From positions 24,020,449-24,084,448 of the forward strand of contig NC_037590.1 of NCBI RefSeq assembly GCF_003073045.1: a stretch of DNA of 64,000 bases, given 5' to 3'. Both the position numbers and the translations under genes were made by a program. The notes beneath the pieces were generated by a model. It was not told where the DNA came from, did not search any database, and saw only the letters and a list, made by a program, of their open reading frames with translations. This stretch comes from Pomacea canaliculata. Taxonomy: Eukaryota; Mollusca; Gastropoda; Architaenioglossa; Ampullariidae. Shown here piece after piece: positions 11,803-25,354 of the stretch; position 1 is the first letter of the stretch; the number at the start of each line of letters is the position of its first letter.

Positions 11803-14800
11803 TCACTTGTACTTCTAGTACGTGATGATGATCTCGTGCATGACAAACACACATCTCTCAGTCTAAACTATAACAGACGAGGAACTGATGAAGCTGCACA
11901 ATGTTACTATGGACCCTGTAATACCCCCGAGGTAACTGTACCTCCAAGCAGCAGCTGTAAGATTGCCAGATATCTGTGAACTTGGGACATGTTTGCACAG
12001 ACCACAAACAGCGCCTGCGGCCAAAACAGTGCAACTACCTGAGGACTGAACTCTGACCCCAAGAAAACAAGAGCGAGAAAAGAGGTTTGTACACAGCCTC
12101 GCGGACTTTTTTCCGCACTGACTGCAGTCTTTGTTCTTTGTCTCACATCCTCTGCCACTCTGGTCAGTGAGTGAGAGGGCTGGCAGCAACAAAAAAGCAA
12201 CGATAACGCGGAAAGAAAGAAGAAAACGAGCGATTTAGACAAAACAAAAGAGAAGTTCTGACCGCAGATTAAAATAAAATGTTCCACACCTTTACATACA
12301 CATGACGAGCTCCGACAATCAAGAATGTGACGGACAGATATAAGTATGTGAGGTGGAAACCAAGTATCTTCAGTAAATACCAAGTATTTAGATGGACAAA
12401 TCGCCGAAGTGCTGTCACATTGGCTGTAAAGTGACAGGAAGATGTCACCAACTGCTCACCCATACTCACACAGAGGGCTTTCAATAGTGTACAGACACAA
12501 CTCCCAAGGTTTGTTTGTTTACAGTAGTACAGTGCATGTAAGTAGTTGTAATGGGCCTACAGTAGTACAACACTTATAACACAACTTCGCTCCACGCTGG
12601 GTCAACACACATAACAAACTAGAGTTATGATAAGGCCACTTTACGATGCAAGCACAAGGTACACATAGCAAGACACTTCTAATCACAATAGTCACATGAT
12701 GTGTGAACTTCACAGTATAATATAATTATGAGTCATATGGCAAATAAGCGTTACAGTCTATACAATTATATAAATCTTCAATTATGAATTATATAAATAT
12801 ATAAATTATTTATTATTATATCAAAGGACATTTTGTGGAGTCAACAGCGTTACTGCGTCTGCTACCCACAACAAAGAGGAAAGGAGATGAAGGGCAGTCA
12901 AGCGTGTAATTAACTAAGCCTTCTGTAAAATAACATTTGCATGACAATCAAAACAACCTCTGGTTGACAATGATGCTATTTATAGCTCATCTAAACGACT
13001 GATAACTCAATCAAGCTGATGGCTGACAAACAGTATGAGAACCTTGAGGTAACTGTCAGCAAAAGTAAACATGGAATACGGTTGTACTTGATAATCACTT
13101 GATGTCACGCAAACAGATCGTGCTAATAAAGCTGATTGCAATGCTGGCGCACTATAATGAGCTTGTGTACCGCCAGTACTGTGAACATCGTGATGAGTGA
13201 ACACCTCCCTGATGTACTCGGTGTGTGGGGAGTAGACTGACTACAATAAATATGTTTGCTGTTTGAACTCTCTACACTGCTCAGACCTTGGCCATGAAAA
13301 GTTCGTGTGTGTTGTGTGTGATCGTGGTTCTTGCAGAAGAGGAAGTAAACAATTTTATTGACGCACTTAACTGACTTCTTTTTTTGTTTGTTTTTGTTTT
13401 GTTACGGAAGCGAGAGATGGTTTGCAAGACAGAGAGAAGATGGTTGTATGTGGTTCTAGGGACAGCACTTCAATAAACAGAAAAGTTACCGCTTCAGACC
13501 CCTGTGGACCTATCAGTCTTGATTTAATTTAATTGAAGCAGCTTACAAGTGTCATTTAGGACTCGTTTAAGATAAAAAAAAAAAAAAAAAACCAACTTAA
13601 AGACTCGAATATGATAAGGATGGGGTGGGATGGAGGAGAAAGCAGCGGAGTGTTACATCAGGGTAACAATGATGAGCTAGGAACGGAAATGAGACTTTTG
13701 TATTTGCATGTCGAATATTTCCTGTTGTAGTGTTTTTAATAGGTTCACTTGTTTTATTTTTATTGGATAAAATAAAGTCTACTACTCTTGTCGAATTGCA
13801 TACAAGCTATTTTAGTATATCGCAAAAAGGTGAATTCTTTGAGTGATGTGTTACCTTGTAAAGAATTTAGTTTAGAAAGGTCATGTATTCTTGTATTATG
13901 GTCCCTGAGGTTCTTCGTGACGTTCGTTGATTAAGAGCAGTCGTTGCATTGATTATTTGATTTAAAGCAGCAACACGTGACTTGTGTGGTTCTGCCATTG
14001 CAGGAAAGTAGAATCATAGAAATTAGTTTCAGGAACAGAGGTGTCGGGTACAAGTATATCGAGCACAGGAGAGACGCGCAGGCCGAACAGAGGGGTGGGG
14101 TGGGGCGTGGTTATCTGCCTTTAATCGTGCTTTTAAATTTTTTTTATATTAAACATTTATTTATTTGCATCGGTTAAAACGAAACTACGCCTTTTTAAAG
14201 CCACGTGACTAAATTAGAATTTCCATGCAGTTTTGGTGCGGCTCATTAATTAAAGAGAGCGTCGACTGTTGCTCCCCCAATCCCCCAATATCATATTTTT
14301 TTTCGAAATCAGAGCCTAGTCGCATGCAACATGTCGAGAAGTTGGAGCTCGGCACTGACACTGTCATGCTAAAACAGCCACAATGATCTGCACCATTGTC
14401 ATCGAGTCTTTAGCGATGGCGGGAATGTTTGTGACTATGACATGCGAGAAATCCTTTTCTTCTTGTCGTCTCAAAGCGATGTCGTCATCGAAATATACTT
14501 TGATTGATTTCAGTAAGCCAGTTGTTACAAGACTTGGTGTTGTCCGAGCGCTTATTACAGTATTGCCTCAATCTAGCTGTTTTCTCACCTTTCAGGTGAT
14601 TTTCCCACGTGCTGACTACACTCGCAGAAAAAGTAGAAGGTTCCAGAACAGTCTAGGCTGACGTAACAATGACGTCATGATTTGTAACTTTGTTTCCATA
14701 GCAATGTCTTTAGACCGGCCGCGGACTCTCACCACTGCATGTACAAAGTGGATGCGCTGCCTGTTTGTTACATATTTTACCAGCCTGACAAAGTCAGTCA

Positions 14801-15044
14801 CAGTTCACAGTTCACAGTTGAGTTGTGAACAAACAGCTGTTCGATGATGTGCTTGATGGAGCTGTCGCCGATAACAAGCCGCGGGATGTCAAACTGAGAT
14901 TATCAAGACGCCGTCTGGAAAGGAGTTTGCATCACCTGATGATTCTTTCCCATCGATCTCTTTCAAGAGAACATGAATCTACTCCAGGTCGTACAGACCG
15001 CTAGTTCACCTCTGACCTGCGTCAGACGCTGTCGAAGCCTGAGG
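11803..15044. other. Unit-1 leader region without a gene
   Basis: This non-coding region is shared with unit 2. It includes a very AT-rich stretch at 12,715-12,830 and a poly(A) run at 13,574. An 84-codon frame that is open in unit 2 is broken here by an in-frame TGA and small indels (about 12,940-13,200). Confidence 0.5.
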
Positions 15045-18000
15045 ATAGGAGTCCCCTGGGGGAGGAAAACAAGGCAGCGGGTTATTGTGTGTCAGTAGAA
15101 ACCTAGACATTTATTTGGAACACTATTCTTTTGCTAGAAGAAAAATGGGAAACAATCAAGAAACACAATTTTATACCTGTCCATCATCGTTCTTTCAATA
15201 GAAATATTAATATCTCTAGATATTGCCTAAATTTATGGGCAAGTTGTATGTATGCGTGTCTCAAGGTAACGTGTGCTCTTTGTCAATGAAACCATCCGCT
15301 GCTTTTTTCATTTTTCTCTTCATTCTATATGTTCCATTTTTGTTTAAACGACTATACCCATTTTCTTTATTTTCAGTGGCTGCTGCTTTGTGTGCGTTTC
15401 TGATACTCGTGTCAGTGAAAGGTAAGTTCCTACACTTTACTCTCAAAGTGAGTTTGTGAACGGCTGTCAGTGTGGGGGTCACAAACAAGTTTACAAGACA
15501 GGAATAGAGAGAGAAAAGAGAGAAGGCGAGCAGCGAAAACAATATGCTGGTATATTATCTAACCCTCTACAAACTCGGGCTTTTCTCGCAATTTGAAGGC
15601 AGCTGTGTTTCTCCAAACCTAATACACACTGAAGGATGGCGTGTTTTCTGTAACCTGTTTTCTTTAGGAGGACCTGTCATCCTGCTTCGACACGTAAATA
15701 CACTGGAACAACGAGTTAACAGAGCTGTGTCCACACCACTAGGTATGGACAAGACCTCCAGACGTCTGGTGGACCTGGACACGGTGCATGTCGCCATCTT
15801 TGCTGATGAGAAGTTGTTTCCTGGCGTTGTCACACTGACCAACAGCATCGTCTCCAACACTGCCTCGCCCGTCACCTTTCACTTTGTCACCTTTCCGTCA
15901 AACGCTACACGCCTCAGGTGAGCCCCGTCCTGTGAGATAGTTGTCACTAAGTTTAGGAAAGTGCCAGAACAAGATAAATATTGATGACGTCGTGACAAAG
16001 CTTGCTGTTTGTGTTTATTACCGCGTGATATGTATTTAGTTGATGGCTCGGGGACTCTTGTGTACCACCAGGTCACATGTGACAACTGTGACATGTCACA
16101 TTGCAACATGTCCTCGGAAGGAAAACGTTGAAGATCTGTATTAAAAGGAGTTTATTCCCCCACAATATGGGAAGTTGATCCCAATCTAATTCAATCATTA
16201 ATATTAGTTTTCGCTGTATATGTACAAATAAAGAGAAGCACATTGTTCAGGGTCTGAGTAAGAAGTAAGCATAACCGAATGTTCTCTTTGTAAAATGAAT
16301 ACATTTGATATATTAGACAGCTGCCATACCTGACATAGACATAGTTACCTTTAAAAACAGGCTACAGCTGAAAGTTGTATATATGACACGATAATAATCA
16401 GTGTCCAATTTGTCCTGAATACTACACGCTGAGCTGCTGTCAGTGAAATACAAATACTTTCTCCAGGTCAGTACTCTCCTAAGCTGCTTCATTTGTTACT
16501 TAGGTTGTGGATCACCGGAAGTAAACTGAGAAATATTACTTTTGAAATCGTCGAGTTTCCTGTCAGCATTCTGAATGGCAAATACCGATGCAGCTCCTCT
16601 CGCAAGGAACTCAGCAATCCTGTAAGTGTGCAATCTTGTTAGTGTTAACACACACACACACACATACACACACACATACACACACAAACATACACACATC
16701 TACATCACGACTGTCTCCTCTCGTTTACACAGACACCATTCTGCAAACTCCTTTTACTGAGACCCTGTTACCTGGTGGTTTTTTTTTATTTATTTAAATA
16801 AACGCATGGTGGGATTTGTATCGGCAGCCAACACGAGCTCACCAATTCACGTGCACCTGAGTACGAGTCAGTGAGCACCAACAATAACGGACCTCTGGGG
16901 TTGTGTTCTAGCTTTGCCTAGACTTACATGACGTCATCCTCACATCACCTTCACATCCCACACGTTGACTACTACCACTACAGTCGTCATCATCATCATC
17001 ATCGTCCTTTTCATCGCCATTATCATTGTCATCATAATCAATTTCTTTGTCTGTGCTCGCATTTTAATTCTTTTTGAAGAAGCGAAACGAAAACCTCCAT
17101 TAAAATGTTGCTGCCAACTCTTTCAAGGGAGAACTCTCCTTCATGGCCGTTCTCCACTGGCTTTCTTTTTTTCTCGTCGTGTTAAGTTGTTATCGCGGCG
17201 GACATTTGTTTCACTGCTCGCTGCTTGATATTTCTTATTATTCACCAAATATGAGAGGTGGCAGAGTAGCTATCTGCGTGCAGTAAATCCATGTTTATTT
17301 TGTTGCAGCTTAACTTCGCTCGGTTCTACCTGCAGACTCTTTTTCCCGTTAAAATCATCTAGTCTTTGGTGAGTGGTGTATTTCAAGGCTTTCGTTGTCG
17401 CTCTTCGCCCTGTCGCCATTACGAAGACCACGCCCCACTGACCAGGGACACTCTCCACGCAAGCTCATTGAAATCTCAAGCACCAATAAAACACAGAACA
17501 CATTAATCAGGGTATCACTGAAGGTCTTCTTTCTGTCGAAACCTGCAGTGGTCCATAAGAAATTATTTCACGGTATTTATATTTTATGAAATACATTTCA
17601 TACAGATTTATAATGGTTTTTGGTTTTTTTTTTCGGGAAAATTTACACTTCAACATCAGGAAACATCAAAGAACTGTACAGCATCCAGCTTGACATCAAC
17701 CATCCAGTATCTTTACTGCGCATGTGCGACTTAAAAATAGAAGTTGTAAGTGATTTACATAATACTGCATTTTATTGGATTTATTTACAAGGTGTCTGAT
17801 TAGATTTACATTTTAAGTATTAAAACTAGGTTCTAAAATATTTCTAGTTTTCTTGTGAACGTTTTCGTGGAACCCAAGGTGTCTGAACTTTACAGTACAG
17901 ACATTAGAAAAAAAGACAGCGCTCGGACAATGATGAAGTCTGTGAAGAGCACTCATCGTGAAGTCAGTCAGTCGTGACGAAGAAACCATAGTGATTCAGG

Positions 18001-19180
18001 AAAATGCATGGGCCGACACACCCACCCACCTAACCGCCCATATCATAAACAAACGTGCACACAGGAAGAACACAAACCAAAAAAATCCATGCAAATTCAC
18101 CACTCGCGTAAACAAACCATCACACACGTCACATCAAACACACACACACATACACAAGTACCAAAAAAAATTTGAATTTATAAGAGAGAAAAGAAACATA
18201 TTGCTGCATTAATTTTTGTTTATTGTGCTTCATGAAGAGGAGGCAATATATGATGAGTGTGGTGATGTTTTTTTCAAGGAGTTCTCGGATATCAAGAATC
18301 TGCTCAACTTCAGCAACCCTGATGTCATCAAAGCCTCCATTTCTTCAGACGCTTGCATCCTCAACAATGGGGTCTTTGTCGCTGATCTCATTGCTTGGGA
18401 TCAACTGAACATCTCTCAACAGCTTGAGTACTGGATGACCCTCAACACCAGGTATAGCATCCACCGCTTGTGGTCGCTGCTTTGTCTACTTTTTGCATCA
18501 TTTCCTGCCATAGAAGTAAGCAGCTACAGGTGCATGATTGTTAGCTTCAACATTTACAGGTAATCAAATGATCGATGTTATCTCTATTCTTCATAAAACC
18601 AGATCACCTATCTACCTTGAAGGTGAGGCAGGGGCAGGTTCACAGGCTCCCATGAACATGGTCTTCCACAACAGAAACATTCCTCTTCCTCCAGAGTGGA
18701 ACATGCGTAAGTAGCTGTGCGATTATTTAATACTTACCACATTATTTCTTCGACGTTTTTGAAAAAATTGGATTATTTCGCATTATCCCGGACTCCAGCG
18801 ATCTTCCACTCCTCTCTCTCTTGATATGTGTGTGTGAGACAGAGAGGATATGATATGTGTTCAGATGACTGGTATCTAAAGATATTATGATACTGTTTGC
18901 CGTCTCTATGTTAACATCAGTGTCAAAAGCCTACATGAGGATCAACTTAAACTTGTCCCCTAAACTCATTCACTGGAGCGGCCAGTGGAAGCCGTGGATG
19001 TCCTGCCAGTATTATCTGTGGAACCAGTACAGCGTCCCGGACCCTTCTGGGAAAGTCAAGTCATGCGAGTCAGATCCTGCCAGCAGCTTAGCTTCCAAGT
19101 GTCTACATCTTCCTGTCATCATCGTCATAAATTTCTTTACCCAATTAATTATTAGTAATATAATGTTTTATATATTTTAA
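15045..19180 (+). pseudogene. GLT8D copy A, broken GT8 glycosyltransferase
   Basis: Relic of a type II Golgi-type glycosyltransferase family 8 (GLT8D1-like) gene. Exons by comparison with copy B: 15,045-15,090; 15,377-15,421 (membrane anchor); 15,668-15,917; 16,504-16,621; 17,309-17,368; 17,660-17,745; 18,282-18,451; 18,603-18,706; 18,921-19,180. Two lesions are clear. The start codon position reads ATA where copy B has ATG. Exon 5 is 60 nt where the other copies have 85, because 25 nt are gone; this creates TAG at 17,360, shifts the frame, and removes the DxD metal-binding motif. The other exons remain open, including NNGVFVADLIAWDQLNISQQ and HWSGQWKPW, and splice sites are kept, so decay is recent. 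Its last exon also reads on for about 27 extra hydrophobic residues compared with copy B. It could still be transcribed. Confidence 0.85.
16648..16692. repeat. (CA)n microsatellite in copy A intron
   Basis: An interrupted CA run follows the fourth exon of copy A. The corresponding stretch in copy B (26,978-27,012) is shorter and interrupted, as expected of slippage after duplication. Confidence 0.85.
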
Positions 19181-19655
19181 AATATATTTTACACCCTTCT
19201 GAGCTCTATAAGGGGAAACGTTTCTCTTTTTAAGCACATCTAGATTCAAGTTTATCAGCTTCTTTGTATTGAATCTTACACCCTGGATTTTGATAAAGCA
19301 AAGAAATCGGAGAGTGTGTGTGTGCGTGCGCACTACACATAAATGTTTTACTGACATATCATTTAGCCCATTTAACTGTTTATTAAATAAAAAATAAATT
19401 GATAGACGACATGAAGTAAAAGCTGATTTACGAGTGTGAGCAGGTGTGTGCAGAAGTGTTTCTCCCAGTACCACACAAGGTGTCGCTAGGTGCAAGATGG
19501 TTAACGCGAAACGCGGAGAGAACATGAGCTACAGGTGTGTCACGTGACCTCTTGACTGGACTCTACATGGTTATCGCTAAACGCGTTTAGTGAGTGTGAT
19601 CATAAATGTTACAGGGAAAAGTAGGATGGTTGTTTGGTTGTCCCGTATTTCAGTT

Positions 19656-20071
19656 GATTGCATGAGGCTGCCCAAGTCAGGTTAATTTTGTTATCGAGGG
19701 GCTCAGAACTTTACAGACTACAACACAAATACTTATTAGGCTCAACACAGCGTTCTAAAGGCGACGACAATCTAAACGACATAATCAATGTGAACATCCG
19801 GGCCACTCCCCACAATCAACCTCAGCATAGTCAAACAATGGGATAGAAGTACGGAGATTTTGCACTCCTTACACTTTCTCATACTGTTTTGCAATACGGT
19901 TACAGTTCTAATGTTCCGGTTCAATTATCTCTCCTGAACCAGTTTTAGCAATCGTTGTGTACGTTACTCACTGTTTTGGAGATACCATCCTTAAGAATCG
20001 TCGTGAACACACAGTCACCGACCCTAACTTCCTGAATACCACACACAACACTTTATAAACTCCACATCTCA
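19656..20071. other. Spacer between duplication units
   Basis: About 416 bp found only once, between the end of unit 1 homology and the start of unit 2. I see no gene or element in it. Confidence 0.6.
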
Positions 20072-23000
20072 GAGTCACTTGTACTTCTAGTACGTAAAAT
20101 GATCTCGTGCATGACAAACACAGATCCCTCAATCTGAACTACAACAGAGGAGGAACTGATGAAGCTGCACCATGTTGCTGTGGACCCTGTAATACCCCCG
20201 AGGTAACTGTACCTCCAAGCAGTAGATGTAAGATTCCGAGATATCTGTGCACAGAACACAAACAGCGCCTTGCGGCCAACACAGTGTAGCTACCTGAGGA
20301 CTGAACTCTAACCCCAAAGACGAGAACACAAGAGCGAGAAAAGAGGTTTGTACACAGCCTCGCGGACTTTTTTCCGCACTGACTGCAGTCTTTGTTCTTC
20401 TTTGTTGTCTCACATCCTCTGCCACTCTGGTCAGTGAGTGAGAGGACTGGCAGCAACAAAAAAGCGATGATAACTCGGAAAGAAAGAAGAAAACGAGCGA
20501 TTTAGACAAAACAACAGAGAAATTCTGACCGCAGATTCAAATAAAATGTTCCACACCTTTACATACACATGACGAGCTCCGACAATCAAGAATGTGAGGG
20601 AACAGATATAAGTATGTGAGGTGGAAACCAAGTATCTTCAGTAAATATCAAGTATTTAGATGGACGTCTCGCCGAAGTTCTGTCACATTTGCTGTAAAGT
20701 GACAGAAGATGTCACCAACTGCTCACCCATACTCACACAAAGGGCTTTCAATAGTGTACAGACACAACTCCCAAGGTTTGTTTGTTTACAGTAGTACAGT
20801 GCATGTAAGTAGTTGTAATGGGCCTACAGTATACAACACTTATAACACAACTTCGCTCTACGCTGGTCAACACACATAACAAACTAGAGTTATGATAAGG
20901 CCACTTTAAGATGCAGCCACCATGGTACACATAGCAAGACACTTCTAATCACAATAGTCACATGATGTGTGAACTTCACAGTCATATAATTATGAGTCAT
21001 ATGGCATATAAGTTCTACAGTCTATACAATTATATAAATCTTAAATTATGAATTATATAAATATACAAATTATTTATTATTATATCAAAGGACATTTCGT
21101 GGAGTCAACTGTCAAGTATCTTTACATGTACTCTCCTATGGCCGTAGTTATGAAGCAAGGGCAAGTTGAACCCTGGGCCAACGTGGGAAACTCAAGGGCA
21201 AGCAACTTGCTTCAGTCGTTATAAGCGGTGTCCACAACCTGTAGATGTTTTACCTCTGGACCCGCAGTTATAAAGCGGTGGCAAAGATGCTCTGGCATAA
21301 AGAAACATGAAGTAGTGTGTGAGAGGACTAGGCATCACACTGTATTTACAAACACAAGACGACTTTCTTTGAATCCCGATGTTTGCTCGGGGAAACGACT
21401 TTTTTCTGTTTCATTTTTACGGCCCCTGGAAAATGATTAGAAGAAAATGGTTTACAGAACGACTCTTTACATATGACATGAAAGAACGTGTGACTGTAAA
21501 CAATATAAATAATTAATAAGAATCAGAAGAAGTCATTAATTAATCATCGTGGCCACTCGATAACGATAATCATAAGCACGTGCCGAACAGCGTTGTTGAT
21601 TCTGCTACCCACAACAAAGATGGAAGGAGATGAAGGGCAGTCAAGCGTGTAATTAACTAAGCCTTCTGTAAAATAACGTTTGCATGACAATCAAAACAAC
21701 CTCTGGTTGACAATGATGCTAGTTAGAGCTCATCTCAAAGACTCGATCAAGCTGATGGCTGACAAACAGTATGAGAACCTTGAGGTAACTGTCAGCAAAA
21801 GTAAACATGGAATACCGTTGTACTTGATAATCACGATGTCACTCAAACAGATTGTGCTAATAAAGCTGATTGCAATGCTTGCTCATTATAATGAGCTTGT
21901 GTACCGCCAGTACTGTGAACATCGTGATGAGTGAACACCTCCCTGATGTACTCGGTGTGTGGGGAGTAGACTGACTACAATATGTTTGTTGTTTGAACTC
22001 TCTAAACTGCTCAGACCTTGGCCATGAAAAGTTCGTGCGTGTTGTGTGTGATCGTGATTCTTGCAGAAGAGGAAGTAAACAATTTTATTGACACAGTTAA
22101 CTGACTTCTTTTTTTGTTATGGAAGCGAGAGATGTTTTGCGAGACAGAGAAAGATGTTTTGCGAGACAGAGAGAAGATGGTTGTATGTGGTTCTGTGACC
22201 AGTGACTGGACGCTGCATGTGACTCAATGTCAGGTGCTCTTCTCGCTTGACAATGTGACCACAGTTCACTGAACGTTTACAGGACAAACCCCACATACTA
22301 TTCCATGAGTAAGTGGTCAAGTGTGACAAAGTATGATTAAATACAGCACCGTATGATAAAATATCAACTTTGGGTTTCGTATGTTAAAAAATCAAGCAGA
22401 ATGAAAGCGAGGTCAACAGAAAGAAGGAAGCAGGGTGTTGACCCTCTCACCTGACAGATGCGGTGCTCACAAACAAGGTCTGGATTTCTAGGAAGTCTGC
22501 ACGACCCTGCTTCCCATGACATGAGCTTCCTGTTACTATCAAAGACCTTTTCTCTAAGGGAGACCATTCAATATACAGAAAAATTACTGCTTCAGGCCCA
22601 TGTGAACATAGTCTTGGATTTAATTCAATTGAAGCAGCTTACAAGTGTCATTTAGGCATCGTTTAAGAAAAAAAACCAACTGAAAGGATCGAATATGATA
22701 AGGATGGGGTGGGGTGGAGGAGAAAGCAGCGGAGTGTTACATCAGGGTAGCAATGATGAGCTAAGCAACGGAAATGAGACTTTTGTATTTGCATGTCAAA
22801 TATTTTCTGTTGTAATGTTGTTGTTTTTATTAGGTTCACTTGTTTTATTTTTATTGGATAAAATAAAGTCTACTTCTCTTGTCGAACTGCATACAAGCTA
22901 TTTTAGTACATCGCAAAAAGGTGAATTCTTTGAGTGATGTGTTACCTTGTAAAGAATTTAGTTTAGAAAGGTCATTTATTCTTGTATTGTGGGTCCTGAG

Positions 23001-24765
23001 GTTCTTCGTGACGTTCGTTGATTAAGAGCAGTCGTTGAATGGATTATTTGATTTAAAACAGCAACACGTGACTTGTGTGGTTCTGGCATTGCAGGAAAGT
23101 TGAATCATAGAAATTAGTTTCAGGAACAGAGGTGTCGGGTACAAGTCCATTGAGCACAGAGAGACGCGCAGGGCGAACAGAGGGGTGGGGGTGGGCGTGG
23201 AGTTATCTGCCTTTAATCGTGCTTTTAATAAACCAGGTGATATTTCAGGCTTTTACATTTTTTATATTAAACATTTATTTATTTGCATCGGTTAAAATGA
23301 AACTACGCCTTTTTAAAGCCTCTTGACTAAATTAGAATATCCATGCAGTTTTGGTGTGGCACATTAATTAAACAGAGCGTCGACTATTGCTCCCCCAATC
23401 CCCAATATCAAATTTATTCCCGAGTCTGTTTCTCACTTAACTACAGCTTCCTCCCTCACATCTCCATTTTGTTGCGGAATTTTTTGTTCTTAGGGCTTGT
23501 GGTTGAGGGGTAGTGCCGATAGAGTTTTAATGATTCTTTCTTCTTCTTCTTTATTAATTTATCAATTTTATTTACGGATGCTGGTATTCACAACAATAGA
23601 CAAAGAAAGCAAAACTGAGAACCGGAATGCTTCATATAGTAAACAGGAAGCATTCCATGTTGCTTTCGGAGGGTCGAGGTCGAGTTCGAGAAGACTGTCG
23701 ACATCCACACCTTTCTCTACAATCATCCCCCTCCCCGTCCATAAAGTGCAGGCGGACGTGGCATACATATTCTGTAATGACATATCTTGTGTGCTATGGT
23801 TATTTAATATTGCATTAGAAGTGAGGAAGAACATCATCTTGTCTTAGTCTTTGTGCTGCAAGTGAAGGTTACGCCTGACCTCGCTTGACGATTACCTCTA
23901 GAGAGGCTCAGATGATATCGGATGCTGGAGTTCCCTCTAATGACAATTTGTTCTTGTTAATATGTTCTTTCGTCTATAAACTCATATTTTTCCGTGGTGA
24001 TGGGTTGGGTTGGGAGAAGTAGATCTTAACATTTGCAAAATGCGCTGTGGGGGTTGGGGATGAGCAGGTGAGAGGTTCCTTGTGCATGTCATAACCTTTA
24101 TTTTGAGGCTCATGAAAATACCTATTTGTGATGACACGTGACCGTGTGTGTACATGTTTGCTGTAGGGGGTAGGGGTGGTAAGGTTAAAACTTTAAGCAT
24201 AAAATGATATTCAACCGCTTTATATTGCTTGAAATTAATAGCGGTCGTTCTGCCTTTCTTCCTTTTGCAGACCTGTCCAAACGAGAGCTTTAAAGACTGG
24301 AGGAGAAAAGGTTCCATGTGAACACCAGAATCTTAACCGATCGCTTGTTTTCTTTGTGTCTTTCCTTTCAATACATATGTTGTCTCACCGCAGTGTCCAG
24401 TGTTCACAGTTGTACTGTAGGATCCAGCTGCCATCATCTTGTCTGTCATTCTCATTTCTTCACTTTCACTTTCAGGGCTGTCAGCAACAGCAGAACCTGT
24501 GCCTCGTTCCAGTGTTAAATGGCACAGATAGAAAGATCCGGGTTCACCAATCATTACACAGTGTTTTTCAATTTTCTTTATGCTAAGCCACTTGTCTCCC
24601 TTTTCCTCTCTCACTCTCGCATGTCTGTCTTCCTTCCTCGATCCACTGTCGTCTGCTCTCTTCCTTTTTCTTTGACGTCCTCCATTTGTCGTCACCTTAT
24701 TTTGACGTCACACCTTATGTCATTTGCTCAAGGAGCTTCCCAAATGGCATCCGGCTCTCTACATC

Positions 24766-24872
24766 CTCACTAGTAGACTGTATCAGTAGTCACTAGTGCA
24801 CTAATGTATCACTAGTCACTGTATCACTAGTAGACTGTATCACTAGTCACTAGCACTAATGTATCACTAGTC
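24766..24872. repeat. ACTAGT-rich minisatellite
   Basis: Tandem and mirrored copies of tatcactagtcactag and gtagactgtatcactag. It lies at the end of the block that unit 2 has and unit 1 lacks, about 45 bp before homology with unit 1 resumes. Confidence 0.8.
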
Positions 24873-25354
24873 ACAACATCCCTACAGTCAGTAGTACGAC
24901 CTCACTGTCACACAACACGTGCTGACTACACTCGTAGAAAAAGTAGAAGGTTCCAGAACAGTCTAGGCTGACGTAACAATGACGTCATGATTTGTAACTT
25001 TGTTTCCATAGCAATGTCTTGAGACCGGCCGCGGACTCTCACCACTGCATGTACAAAGTGGATGCGCTGCCTGTTTGTTACATATTTTACCAGCCTGACA
25101 AAGTCAGTCACAGTTCACAGTTCACAGTTGAGTTGTCAACAAACAGCTGTTCGATGATGTGCTTGATGGAGCTGTCGCCGATAACAAGCCGCGGGATGTC
25201 AAGCTGAGATTATCAAGACGCCGGCTGGAAAGGAGTTTGCATCACCTGATGATTCTTTCCCATCGATCTCTTTCAAGAGAACATAAACCAACTCCAGATC
25301 GTACAGACCGCTAGTTCACCTCTGACCTGTGTCAGACGCTGTCGAAGCCTGAGG

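Larger units (their letters stand above)
11801..19655. repeat. Segmental duplication unit 1
   Basis: From agtcacttgtacttctagta (11,801) to about 19,655 this sequence is nearly identical to 20,072-31,255, including introns, intergenic DNA and gene order. Unit 1 is shorter because it lacks several blocks present in unit 2. It carries GLT8D copy A. The left edge lies about 250 bp past the end of the receptor gene. High similarity in non-coding DNA indicates a recent event. Confidence 0.9.

Noticed and set aside
11022..11852. 276-codon minus-strand frame
   Set aside because: Antisense to the receptor's C-tail; low-complexity Ser/Arg/Cys content and no family match.
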